From NCBI GenBank assembly GCA_027490225.1, contig JAIXYK010000033.1:1-37233 (forward strand): a stretch of DNA of 37,233 bases, read 5' to 3'. The DNA comes from Bacteroidota bacterium. Its GTDB lineage: Bacteria > Bacteroidota > Bacteroidia > M30B66. Shown piece by piece: positions 8,260 to 17,465 of the stretch. Made by a program: the position numbers and the translations under genes. Under the pieces are notes generated by a model, which was not told the DNA's origin, ran no database searches, and worked only from the letters and a program-made list of their open reading frames with translations. Every line of letters starts with the position of its first letter. The first letter of the stretch is position 1.

Positions 8260-11200
8260 ATGAAAAACTTTGCGCTGGCCTGCTCGCTCCCCCACAAGAA
8301 TTTTACAACCTTATGCTTAATTGCATTGCTTTTATTCGGTTCTCTATTTAGTTTTTCTCAAACCAATTCTAATGTTTTTGATAATCAGAAACTTTACTCA
8401 CCAGAAGGGAAATTAGATTCTGTTTTTGATGCTTTCGGAAACAAAATGATTCTAAACGACATTACCACTGACTTAAATGAAAGAATAAACAGAACCAATA
8501 ACCAAAGGAGTTACAGATTATGTCAACCAGGATATTTTGATTTATACTTCGAAGAAAATTCAGGATTTGAAAGTAATACTCAACAACATATAAATAGAAG
8601 AGCCGTTTTATGTCAGGTGTTTCAAGATATAAGCAATTTTATAGTTAGCCCCCTAACCCAAAATCCTACCCAAAGAGTTTGTATATGGATAAGAGATTTT
8701 GATGTCTTAAATCCAAATAATTCAGCACCTAATATTTTTTCACAGGGAAGCAGTTTTTATTGTATGCCACCAACTACGGGTAACACATACCAAATTGCTG
8801 ATGGTGAAGTCTTTAAAACAATTATTTCTGGTCAGAATAGTTATAATAATGTGAATGCTGCATTAAGTAACTTGGCCTTATTAAATGGAGGAAACTCTTC
8901 TTATTTTTTTCATGGATACATGGCATTTGACAAAACAGTTCAATGGAATACTGATTTGAATGCTCCTACAATTACTAATTTTGACTTGTATACTGTAGCT
9001 TTAAAAGAGGCGATGCATGTTTTAGGTTTTCAAAGTTTAATAAACTTTATAGGGGAATCTAAATTTAATAGTTCAAATTATAGATACTTCTCTAGGTATG
9101 ATACATTTTTAAGAAAAAATAATACCCCCTTATTGACAGGCAATAGCGCTTGCCCGCTTACTGGATTTGTATTTAATCCAACCCTTGGTAGCCCATATAC
9201 TGCATTAAATTCTGGAACTTGTTTTATTGCTCCTCCTCAATTAAATACTAATACAGATATTTCAAATTGTAATAATTCAATTGCTTACGTTAGTACTTTT
9301 TCACAGACCGTTTTTACCCCAATTTGCTACGAACAACGTTTCAGTTTAAGCCATTTTGATGACAATTGTCAAGTACCAGCAGGTGTAACATTAAATCCTT
9401 CAAATGATAGATATTTTGTGATGTCTAACAGAAACATTGTAGGAACTGTCGGAATTAAAAGAAGCCCGCAACCTATAGAAAGACAAGTTCTTTGTGACAT
9501 AGGTTATAATGTTGGGACTACATTTAGAACCACAAACTATGGTGGACTTAATTGTACAAGATCAACACCTGGAGGAATAAATGATGGTTTAGGACCAAAC
9601 TTCAATTATACTATTACTACTAATACTTTAAATGGATTACCTCCACTCGCGCCAATTCCAGTATTAGCAAATGATATTAATGCAACAACTATTGCTTGTG
9701 CAAATTTATTATTAGGTAACGGAATTGTTACAATTACAGGTGCCAATACTACTATAACTTATACACCAGCGCCGGGGACCCCATTTACACAAGGTCTTCA
9801 TTTAATTAGTTATGTGCCATTTTCAATAACTAATCAACCAGGAAATTTAACTTACGTTTTTATTTATGTTTCTGATCCAGCTTGCGCTGCAACTAACTGT
9901 AACTTAGTTCAAAATAATAGCTTCGAGAATGGTCTAATTAATAGTTGTAGTTTTCTAAATTCTCAAGGAGCGCAGAATCGTTTAAATTGTTGGTCTGTCT
10001 TGAACACATCTGTCGATCTTTTTAACAGGGGATGCCAACTCAACACATTTTTTAATGTAAACGTTAATACTCAAAATAGCATTCCTGCAGCTAATGATTG
10101 GACAGGTGGCAATAATCCAGCAAATGATAAATTTATTGGAATTGCGGCAGGACTTGATGGTTTGAATAATGGAGCAACAGAACTGGTCCAAACATTTTTA
10201 TCGACCCCACTTATACCAAACCAACAGTACACATTGACGGTTCGCACTGCTGTTAACAATAACATAAACATAACTCAAGGTGGTGTTACATTGAATTCTA
10301 ATATTACTGTTCCTTTACTTTTTGCAGCTTCACCAAATATTTTAAATGCTAATCCATTCGCAGGTAATACATTTGTTGGTGTAACACCCATATCTATTAC
10401 TCAAACTAATCAAGTTACATTTAATATTCCTCCACAAGTCATTGGGAATACCTCAATTGTTTGGAATTTGAATAGTTTAACTTTTACTTACAATGGTGCA
10501 GTTCCAGCAAATAATTTAATCATTGCAATAAACCCTAGTTTAATTCCAACACCAACAGTTGCAGGTAGTAGACAACCTGCCTATGTTTTCATAGATGATG
10601 TTAATATTACACCTATAGTTGGGCCGATGGTGGTGCAACCACAAAACCCCACAATTTATGAGGGAGCGAGTGTGCTGTTAACGGCATCGCCAGGCAATAA
10701 TGTGAACTGGACACCATTAATTGGCCTGTCGACGCCTACAAACAGCAATACAACCAACGCCTCGCCGTCAACAACTACCTCTTACTCTGCATTAGGTACA
10801 ATTCTTAATTGCGCTGTACAAGGGTCAACAACAGTAAATGTTATACCATGTGCGTTTTCAAATGTAAACAATTTACAACCAATAATAATTGGAAATGGTA
10901 CAATTTATCCAAGTACCAATAATTTGCCTCCAGTTCTCAGTGATCGTTTCGTAACTTTGATTGGTGACTTTACTGTAAGTACGTTAAATTTCGAATTCAA
11001 CAATTGTTTGGTTTACTGCGCTCCTGGAACAAGAATTCTGAATAATAATAATTTAGTTTTAAGAAAATCAACATTTTATTCATGCTTTCAGCAATGGAGA
11101 GGTTTTGAGAACGATGGTTTGATTACTATGGACAACTCACTCATTCAGGATGCACAATATGCAATTAACTTTCTTCAGAAAGGAAACCTAATAGCTAAAA

Positions 11201-13569
11201 ACTCTAACTTTAGAAGAAACTTTGTTGGACTTCGCTGGATTCAGGCACTTTCTAATTTAAATACTAATTTAATATTTTTAGATAATGTAGAATTTAATGG
11301 CTTAACAGCTGTTGCGGGGCAACCACAAAGTTTGCTACCTATGTTTTCTGGTCAAACTCCTGTTACTGTAAACAACAGGCCTCATGCTGGAATTTGGATG
11401 GATGATATTCCTACTAGTATAATTTTGAATAGTTCTGTAAGATTTAGAAATTTGACAAATGGAATTATTTCTAATGGAAATGATATTAGTCTAAATGGGA
11501 CTCAATTCTTTGATATTAATTCATTTCAAGGAGGAAATTACAATGGCCCTAATTATGGTCTACCGTACACTTTAATGGGAAATTCATATGGTTATACGGC
11601 TGTTTACATAAGAAACGCTAATTTAACAATGATTGGATCTAACCCAATAGTTAACTTAAGAGACTGCTTCAGAGGAGTAGTTGGAGAAGGAGCCGGTGCT
11701 GAAATTAAAAATAATGTATTTACTAATTCATATGGTGCGGCAGACTGGGGAATTTTTATGTTTAATGCAGGCATTAGAGATATTAATATTAATGGAAATT
11801 TTATTAGAGTTAATAGTAGGGGAATTACAAGTTTTCAAAATGATAATGCTAATGTATTCATTCAAGATAATGAATTAAGAATTGGAATTGGTGGGACGTT
11901 CTTTCCAAAAGGGATTCTTGTATCAAATGGCGGAAATGCGCTAAATCACAAAATTGAATTCAATAATATTCAATTAATAAACAACTCTTCTAATCCTGGG
12001 GTTGGTATCGAAGCAATTGCTGCAAATGGAATAAAAATAAGATCAAATATGCCTATTACATTAACCAATACTAATGCAGAAGGTATTGTTGTTAGTGGTT
12101 CAAGTGGTGCAACTATCGAATGCAATGAGATTATTGGTTCCACAACAGCAAATGTTGCACTTGGAGGTATTAGGGTAGACCTTTGTCAAAATGCTATCGT
12201 TTCAAATAATTTCGTACAGAATGTTCCAAATGGATTTGTGTTCAATAATAATAACGCTCAAGTAGATTTCCGACGAAATAGAATGCGAAACCTTAGGACG
12301 GGGCTCCAAATCAATCCAAGCGGAATTATTAGTTCTCAGTTTAACAAAGGAAATCTTTGGGGTGGAACTTTTTCAAGTTTTAGAGCAAGATGTGATGGCT
12401 TAACTACTTTAAACCAATTTCAAAATGTAAACACAACCACTTCCGTTAATGCGGTTAACTATACATTTTTACCCCTTGCTAATCAGCAGTTCCCAACTAA
12501 CTGGTTTCAACTCTATACTGGCGCAAACCCTATTACCCAGCATACTGCTTGTACAAATATTTACCCAACATTTGCAACAAATTTTGACCTTAAAGTGGCT
12601 AATAATGAATGGTTAGATTCTACATTTAATGATACATACAAATTTATAAGCCGCATAAAATTATTGCGTAAAATTGATGAAGATACACTTGGAGAATATG
12701 TTGCGCCCACATTTCAGAATTTCTATACAAATATGTTAAACACTGAAGAAAAGAAACATGCTACTATAGATAGTTTATCTGAGAAAATTAGTGACACGCC
12801 AACAAAAGAAACTTATTTAGAAAGTCAGGCCTTAGTAAAAGATTTTATATATGATGTTTATCAACTAGATAGTTTAATTCATTCCACATCTGATTCAATT
12901 TTATTAGCAAATTATTGGACTCAACGTGATTCGTTACAATCAAGTTTACTTATAAGTAAAGATGAAGAAAGTTTAAAACAAAATGAAGTTAATCAGGAAA
13001 TGCTACTAAACACCTATGCAATTTTAACAAAAAATGATTTGCTAAACCCGACAGGAGTTAGTGCTGAATATGAAAAAGCTATAAACAATATTTATTATCA
13101 GAAAATAATTAAAAATGAAATTTTAGATGAATCAGAAATCTATACAATTTTTACTGCTGCTAACACTTGTCCTCTTCTTGGCGGTTTGGCAACTTATAAG
13201 GCAAGAAGCATCTACAATTTGATTAATGATAGCATTATATATAATGATGTTGCATTATGTTTAGCTCAAAATTTAGCCTATAAAGTAAGTGAAGAAGGAC
13301 AAATAAATAAAAATGTAACTTATGTATTTCCTAATCCTACCAATGGTAATTTGTTCGTTCAACCGCCGGCCTCTTGGCCAGAGCGGCTTCATTTTCAGTT
13401 TTATTCTTTAACTGGTCAACTTATTAAAACATTGCAAATAATGAATAAAGATTTTTCTCTTATTGAATTAAATACAAAGGATTTAGGTTCTGGTATTTAC
13501 TTTTTAAAAATTTATTCAGAAGAAAAAAACTTATTGGTGCAAAAAGTTGTTATCCAACCTAATGAATAA
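8260..13569 (+). CDS. Large T9SS protein: degenerate metalloprotease-like domain, parallel beta-helix, sorting domain
   Basis: The 1769-residue protein begins with an N-terminal signal peptide to about residue 34 (SLFSFSQ). Residues about 80-430 resemble the secreted Bacteroidota metalloprotease-like family around an HExxHxLGF motif. Here the motif reads KEAMHVLGF, so K249 replaces the first zinc ligand while E250 and H253 remain. A downstream SHFDD, which may give a third ligand, and LCDIGYN are also present. Next come an Ig-like segment (about 450-540), a carbohydrate-binding-like beta domain with VQNNSFENG (about 545-780), a PKD/Ig-like domain (about 789-862), a right-handed beta-helix (about 900-1430, many Asn-rich turns), an alpha-helical segment (about 1470-1670), and a sorting domain with FPNPTNGNL. 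The codons are AT-rich. The next gene overlaps its end by 8 bases. Confidence 0.88.
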   Translation: MKNFALACSLPHKNFTTLCLIALLLFGSLFSFSQTNSNVFDNQKLYSPEGKLDSVFDAFGNKMILNDITTDLNERINRTNNQRSYRLCQPGYFDLYFEENSGFESNTQQHINRRAVLCQVFQDISNFIVSPLTQNPTQRVCIWIRDFDVLNPNNSAPNIFSQGSSFYCMPPTTGNTYQIADGEVFKTIISGQNSYNNVNAALSNLALLNGGNSSYFFHGYMAFDKTVQWNTDLNAPTITNFDLYTVALKEAMHVLGFQSLINFIGESKFNSSNYRYFSRYDTFLRKNNTPLLTGNSACPLTGFVFNPTLGSPYTALNSGTCFIAPPQLNTNTDISNCNNSIAYVSTFSQTVFTPICYEQRFSLSHFDDNCQVPAGVTLNPSNDRYFVMSNRNIVGTVGIKRSPQPIERQVLCDIGYNVGTTFRTTNYGGLNCTRSTPGGINDGLGPNFNYTITTNTLNGLPPLAPIPVLANDINATTIACANLLLGNGIVTITGANTTITYTPAPGTPFTQGLHLISYVPFSITNQPGNLTYVFIYVSDPACAATNCNLVQNNSFENGLINSCSFLNSQGAQNRLNCWSVLNTSVDLFNRGCQLNTFFNVNVNTQNSIPAANDWTGGNNPANDKFIGIAAGLDGLNNGATELVQTFLSTPLIPNQQYTLTVRTAVNNNINITQGGVTLNSNITVPLLFAASPNILNANPFAGNTFVGVTPISITQTNQVTFNIPPQVIGNTSIVWNLNSLTFTYNGAVPANNLIIAINPSLIPTPTVAGSRQPAYVFIDDVNITPIVGPMVVQPQNPTIYEGASVLLTASPGNNVNWTPLIGLSTPTNSNTTNASPSTTTSYSALGTILNCAVQGSTTVNVIPCAFSNVNNLQPIIIGNGTIYPSTNNLPPVLSDRFVTLIGDFTVSTLNFEFNNCLVYCAPGTRILNNNNLVLRKSTFYSCFQQWRGFENDGLITMDNSLIQDAQYAINFLQKGNLIAKNSNFRRNFVGLRWIQALSNLNTNLIFLDNVEFNGLTAVAGQPQSLLPMFSGQTPVTVNNRPHAGIWMDDIPTSIILNSSVRFRNLTNGIISNGNDISLNGTQFFDINSFQGGNYNGPNYGLPYTLMGNSYGYTAVYIRNANLTMIGSNPIVNLRDCFRGVVGEGAGAEIKNNVFTNSYGAADWGIFMFNAGIRDININGNFIRVNSRGITSFQNDNANVFIQDNELRIGIGGTFFPKGILVSNGGNALNHKIEFNNIQLINNSSNPGVGIEAIAANGIKIRSNMPITLTNTNAEGIVVSGSSGATIECNEIIGSTTANVALGGIRVDLCQNAIVSNNFVQNVPNGFVFNNNNAQVDFRRNRMRNLRTGLQINPSGIISSQFNKGNLWGGTFSSFRARCDGLTTLNQFQNVNTTTSVNAVNYTFLPLANQQFPTNWFQLYTGANPITQHTACTNIYPTFATNFDLKVANNEWLDSTFNDTYKFISRIKLLRKIDEDTLGEYVAPTFQNFYTNMLNTEEKKHATIDSLSEKISDTPTKETYLESQALVKDFIYDVYQLDSLIHSTSDSILLANYWTQRDSLQSSLLISKDEESLKQNEVNQEMLLNTYAILTKNDLLNPTGVSAEYEKAINNIYYQKIIKNEILDESEIYTIFTAANTCPLLGGLATYKARSIYNLINDSIIYNDVALCLAQNLAYKVSEEGQINKNVTYVFPNPTNGNLFVQPPASWPERLHFQFYSLTGQLIKTLQIMNKDFSLIELNTKDLGSGIYFLKIYSEEKNLLVQKVVIQPNE

Positions 13570-15217
13570 ATTCAAAATCAATACAAATAGAAATTTACAA
13601 ACCATATTTCTCTTAATATGGTTTGTAAATTCTGTTTATGCTCAAAAAAACGATAATATATGGCCAATGGGTGGTTGGAACGGATGGGAGAATAGCTCTG
13701 ACTGCGAAAAACCTTATTGTTTAACTCTCATTGATTTTACTCAAAATGAAACTGCTATAAACTGGTTGGGCTGTAAAGGCTATTTTACAAGGTGTATATC
13801 CTCAATATGCAACGATAATGGTTCATTAAAGTATATGTCAAATGGTTTTACTGTTTTTAATGAAATAGGAGATACTGTTATAAACGGGGACAGCATTTCC
13901 CCTGGTTCTTATTATAAATATAATAACAAATACTATAATTACTATTTCCCAACAATGTTTTTACCGTTGCCAAGTGAAAATGAAAGTTATATACTTTTTC
14001 ACTCATCTGTGCCTTATTCCGATTCTTTGGTAGCTAATCTTTATAATTTTCCAGATTCTTTATGTTTTTATTCTAAAATCAAAAATGGAGTAGTTACAGA
14101 TAAAAACTACCCTATAATTTCTGAGAACACATCAACAGCTTCTTGGGGTGCGGTAAAACATGCTAATGGTAGAGATTGGTGGGTTTTAAAGTTCGCTGAA
14201 GACCCGAAGTATATTTGGCGCATTTTGCTTACACCAAAGGGCATAACTGAGGTTGTGAAAGTTGAACTCAATTATAATCCAGGATTTGATAGAAGTTATG
14301 GAAGCCTCCTAAAGTTTTCTGGGCTCGGTAACAAGTTAGTAGCAAATTTTTTTAGTACGCCCCAAGCTCTTTTTGAGTGTGATTTTGACCGTTGTAATGG
14401 CAGTTTTTCCGGTGAGAAAATAACTAATCTACTAGATTTTGTAAAAATTAACCATCCGAGATATGATGATTTGATTAACCCACAAAATCCAAATTTAAAA
14501 CCTGAATATTTGATTTTCCCAGGTATTGAACTCTCCCCTAATGGACACTTTTTATACTATTCTTTATATAATAAAATATTCCAATTTGATTTATTACAAC
14601 CAAATTGGGAAGAAACTCCCTTTAAGGTTGCTGAAATTTTAAATCCAGATCCATCTGATTCTATTTTCTATGAATTTGATGATATTACATTATTTACTTT
14701 TATGCAGAAGAGCCCAGATGATAAAATTTATGTTAATCATGCTACTTTTAATACAGCCATAAGTGTGATAGATAACCCTAATCTAGCTGGCGCATTATGT
14801 AATTTTAAATTTAGACAGCAACCATTGTATTCCTACACAACAGAGGGACTTGTTTCTTTCCCCAATTTTAGGTTAGGTCCAGTAGATGGGAGCATTTGCG
14901 ATAGTTTAGGTTTAACCAATACTTATAATCCAGAAGCACCAGAAAAACCTACCAATCCATTAGCACCTTTTGAAATTAAAATTTACCCCAACCCAAATAA
15001 TGGTTTACTCACAATTGGTATTAACCAAGAGGGCAATTATTTACTAAAAGTTTATAATGCCATTGGTCAATTGGTTGCCCAAAGCAGCTTAGGCTTGGGC
15101 ACTACAACCATAAACTTACAATCCAAAAATGTAAGCGCAGGTTTGTACTTTGTGGAAATTAGCAATGAGCAGCAACAAAGGTTGAAAATAGAGAAGGTTG
15201 TTGTGGCCTCCGAATAA
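13562..15217 (+). CDS. T9SS sorting-domain protein with beta-propeller-like module
   Basis: The ATG at 13562 gives 551 residues and places a signal peptide (LQTIFLLIWFVNSVYAQ) right at the start; a TTG five codons upstream would only add non-signal residues. The body has WD40/propeller-like strands of a family common in Bacteroidota: SICNDNGSLKYMSNG, NGDSISPG, AVKHANGRDWWVL, ELSPNGHFLYY. The same motifs occur in the second half of the M43 protease at 21495-25445. The C-terminus is a sorting domain (IYPNPNNGLL, AGLYFVEI, KVVVASE). It overlaps the stop of the beta-helix gene by 8 bases (ATGAATAA), so the two are probably one transcript and may work on the same surface target. No enzymatic residues are recognisable. 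Confidence 0.88.
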   Translation: MNKFKINTNRNLQTIFLLIWFVNSVYAQKNDNIWPMGGWNGWENSSDCEKPYCLTLIDFTQNETAINWLGCKGYFTRCISSICNDNGSLKYMSNGFTVFNEIGDTVINGDSISPGSYYKYNNKYYNYYFPTMFLPLPSENESYILFHSSVPYSDSLVANLYNFPDSLCFYSKIKNGVVTDKNYPIISENTSTASWGAVKHANGRDWWVLKFAEDPKYIWRILLTPKGITEVVKVELNYNPGFDRSYGSLLKFSGLGNKLVANFFSTPQALFECDFDRCNGSFSGEKITNLLDFVKINHPRYDDLINPQNPNLKPEYLIFPGIELSPNGHFLYYSLYNKIFQFDLLQPNWEETPFKVAEILNPDPSDSIFYEFDDITLFTFMQKSPDDKIYVNHATFNTAISVIDNPNLAGALCNFKFRQQPLYSYTTEGLVSFPNFRLGPVDGSICDSLGLTNTYNPEAPEKPTNPLAPFEIKIYPNPNNGLLTIGINQEGNYLLKVYNAIGQLVAQSSLGLGTTTINLQSKNVSAGLYFVEISNEQQQRLKIEKVVVASE

Positions 15218-15264
15218 CGGGGCTTCTAGTACCTCAGCCACCGTTTTAGCATCGCCGGCCTCCT

Positions 15265-15291
15265 CGCTGGCTGTGGCACCCGAAGCCAGCG
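15265..15291. terminator. GC-rich hairpin between convergent genes
   Basis: A perfect 8-base stem (CGCTGGCT 15265-15272, AGCCAGCG 15284-15291) with an 11-base loop fills the end of the 74-base gap between two convergent stops (15217 and 15292). No T-run follows on either side, so a classical intrinsic terminator is not proven. The position suits a bidirectional transcript end. The gap is much richer in GC than the flanking genes. Confidence 0.35.
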
Positions 15292-16296
15292 TTACTTACT
15301 TACCACAAAAGTTTTAGAATACCTACCACCATCGGCATTGCGCACAGAATAAATGTAGGTACCAGCAGAAAAACCATCTGTGTTTAAATCTTGCGTAAAC
15401 TGCCCAACAGCTTTATTCCCGCAATTAACGGTTGAGATAAGCTGCCCATTCAAAGAAAAAATATCAATAAAATACTCATCTGCTTTACTTGTTTCAATGG
15501 TAATCTGAGCTGTTTCTGCTGCAGGATTTGGAAACAGTTGCGCCTTTATTCCATTTACAGTTGGTCCCGAAGGATTAAAAAACCCAATAGAACTATTATC
15601 TCCTCTTAAAATAGGAAACAAAGCAATGTTGTTATCTAAAGCATCTTGAAACAAAAAGTTTGATGGAGACCAAAAACTGGAACCCTGAACAGTTGAGTAA
15701 TGAAATGCCAAATCTTGTCCCAACGCATTTCCAACATTGTCCGACATAAATCCAATTTCATCACCATTTGTTTTGAAATTAGAAAAGTCTGCAATTACAC
15801 AAACTTCAGCACTAACCGAGATTGGCTGTGGAAATAAAGCAAGATTATAAGCTACAAAGGTCGTATCAATTTCATCGTAAAAATAGTTTGTGGAACCTAA
15901 TATCGGCCCAGGACCTCTTACATTAGTTATTACAGCAGGAACATCAGTTGTGTATGTAATTGCACCAGCGGGTATAAGATTCGACACTGAAAACACAATC
16001 TTTGTATCGGGCACATTATTAGCACCTTTAGATTTTTTTGGGATAAATGATAAAACACCAATTACACTTGATGTATCGTCGTTTAAATAACACTGCGCAA
16101 CCCGAGAAAATTGAAATGCAAGAGAATTTGTTCCATATATCCATCCTCCAGTTATTGGGGTGATTGTTAATTGGTTATTGGGTGCAAATTGTGGAACTGT
16201 ATTAGGAGTTATTCCCAGTGTATCGCCATTCTGACCAAATAAAACAGTCGAAGTAAGTAATAATAAGGAGGTCAATAGCAAGTAGCAATTCTTCAT
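15292..16296 (-). CDS. T9SS type A sorting-domain protein of unknown function
   Basis: The product has 334 residues. A signal peptide ends near TVLFGQ. The middle (about 40-245) is a beta-rich domain with the segments GGWIYGTNSL, DEIGFMSDNVG and LFPILRG. I do not recognise a named family, although such short secreted proteins with a single all-beta domain are frequent in Bacteroidota. The C-terminal sorting domain is clear (LFPNPAAE, FSLNGQLI, SAGTYIYSV, KTFVVSK). The gene is monocistronic, convergent with the propeller gene and divergent from the DUF4286-ksgA operon, sharing a 94-base promoter region with it. Confidence 0.85.
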   Translation of the reverse strand: MKNCYLLLTSLLLLTSTVLFGQNGDTLGITPNTVPQFAPNNQLTITPITGGWIYGTNSLAFQFSRVAQCYLNDDTSSVIGVLSFIPKKSKGANNVPDTKIVFSVSNLIPAGAITYTTDVPAVITNVRGPGPILGSTNYFYDEIDTTFVAYNLALFPQPISVSAEVCVIADFSNFKTNGDEIGFMSDNVGNALGQDLAFHYSTVQGSSFWSPSNFLFQDALDNNIALFPILRGDNSSIGFFNPSGPTVNGIKAQLFPNPAAETAQITIETSKADEYFIDIFSLNGQLISTVNCGNKAVGQFTQDLNTDGFSAGTYIYSVRNADGGRYSKTFVVSK

Positions 16297-16317
16297 TTGA
16301 ATGAGATTTATTTTCTG

Positions 16318-16325
16318 CGAAAGTA
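16318..16325 (-). promoter_or_regulatory. Candidate -7 box of the 15292-16296 gene
   Basis: TACTTTCG on the minus strand, 21 bases before the ATG, is one base off TAnnTTTG. It is similar to TACTTTAG at 8229 and TACCTTTG at 16379, which suggests a local consensus of TACYTTnG. No TTG at the usual upstream distance was seen. Confidence 0.35.
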
Positions 16326-16378
16326 GCTAACCCATTACATTAAAAATATCTTCGTTATGTAAGCAAAATAAGAAAGGA

Positions 16379-16386
16379 TACCTTTG
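16379..16386 (+). promoter_or_regulatory. Perfect TAnnTTTG box next to the DUF4286 start codon
   Basis: TACCTTTG ends only four bases before the ATG at 16391. With transcription normally starting several bases after this box, the mRNA would begin at or almost at the start codon. A TTG at the usual distance upstream is missing. Confidence 0.45.
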
Positions 16387-16390
16387 TAAA

Positions 16391-16696
16391 ATGATTTTAT
16401 ACAACGTAACTGTAAATGTTGACCAATCTGTTGTGGAAGATTGGCTTACTTGGATGCAAACCAAACATATTCCTGATGTATTAAACACGGGCTTGTTTAT
16501 AGAAAATAGATTAATGCGTGTACTTTCTACCGAAGAAGGCGAAGGCAGTACTTTCTCCGTACAATACTATTTAGAATCTATGGAAAATTATGAAGTGTAC
16601 AGAGAGCTCTTTGCTCCAGCGCTTCAAAAAGAACATGTTGAAAGATATGGCAGCCTTTGCGTAGCATTCAGAACTTTATTAGAATCGGTAGATTAA
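16391..16696 (+). CDS. DUF4286 family protein
   Basis: This 101-residue soluble protein has a ferredoxin-like pattern: MILYNVTVNVDQSVVEDWLTW, then KHIPDVLNTG, VQYYLESMENYEVY and a C-terminal helix. It matches DUF4286, a family found in Bacteroidota immediately before ksgA. The biochemical role is unknown. It is the first gene of a tight operon; its stop is one base before the ATG of ksgA. The conserved pairing suggests a role linked to ribosome maturation, but that is only inferred from neighbourhood. Confidence 0.9.
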   Translation: MILYNVTVNVDQSVVEDWLTWMQTKHIPDVLNTGLFIENRLMRVLSTEEGEGSTFSVQYYLESMENYEVYRELFAPALQKEHVERYGSLCVAFRTLLESVD

Positions 16697-16697
16697 G

Positions 16698-17465
16698 ATG
16701 ACAGTTCAAGCCAAAAAATTTCTGGGTCAGCATTTCCTCAAAGACCTCAACATTGCCGAGAAAATTGCGCAAAGTCTCACAACCACCACAGCAAATACCA
16801 AAGTGGTAGAAGTTGGTCCTGGAATGGGCGTATTGACGCAATTTCTACTCAAAATGCCTTTAGATTTATCTGTCATTGAAATTGACCGCGAATCCGTAAC
16901 CTGGCTCAAGGAACATTTCCCTTTATTAGAAGGAAGAATCATTGAAGGCGATTTTTTACAACTCGACCTGAAAGCCATTCTCGGTGAAAACGGCGCAATC
17001 ATTGGCAATTTCCCCTACAACATTTCTTCTCAAATCTTATTTCATTGCTTAGAAAACCGCGAATCTGTGAAAGAAGTAGTGGGCATGTTCCAAAAAGAAG
17101 TAGCCGAAAGGGTGGCTTCAACACATGGAAACAAAACCTATGGAATTTTAAGCGTGTTACTACAGGTTTTTTACACCATCGAATATTTATTCACCGTTTC
17201 AGAACAGGTTTTTCAACCACCACCCAAGGTTAAATCGGGCGTTATTCGCTTAATCAGAAAAGACGATGTGCAATTGGGTGTAACAGATCAATGGTTTAAA
17301 ACGGTTGTAAAAACTGGTTTTAATCAACGTAGAAAAACACTTCGAAATGCGCTCAAACCCATTATGAACGGAAAAAACTCTACACATCCTTTTATGGAAA
17401 AAAGAGCCGAACAATTAAGCCCCGACGATTTTATTGAATTGGCAAAACACATCCAAAATTTATGA
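16698..17465 (+). CDS. ksgA: 16S rRNA (adenine1518/1519-N6) dimethyltransferase
   Basis: The 255-residue cytoplasmic SAM-dependent enzyme dimethylates two adjacent adenines near the 3' end of 16S rRNA during late small-subunit assembly. The N-terminal KKFLGQHFL is typical of the family. Motif I is VEVGPGMG (37-44), an acidic residue for the ribose sits at E61, and GDFLQLD is around 84-90. The catalytic motif IV is NFPYNI (104-109), a normal variant of NLPYNI. The C-terminal helical domain (about 185-255) contains the FNQRRKTLRN signature. Length agrees with the family. The last four bases overlap the start of the histidine kinase (ATGA, 17462-17465), so expression of the two is coupled. Confidence 0.97.
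   Translation: MTVQAKKFLGQHFLKDLNIAEKIAQSLTTTTANTKVVEVGPGMGVLTQFLLKMPLDLSVIEIDRESVTWLKEHFPLLEGRIIEGDFLQLDLKAILGENGAIIGNFPYNISSQILFHCLENRESVKEVVGMFQKEVAERVASTHGNKTYGILSVLLQVFYTIEYLFTVSEQVFQPPPKVKSGVIRLIRKDDVQLGVTDQWFKTVVKTGFNQRRKTLRNALKPIMNGKNSTHPFMEKRAEQLSPDDFIELAKHIQNL

Noticed and set aside
13547-13561. TTG start of the propeller gene
   Set aside because: The ATG at 13562 gives a clean signal peptide and the usual short overlap with the preceding stop.
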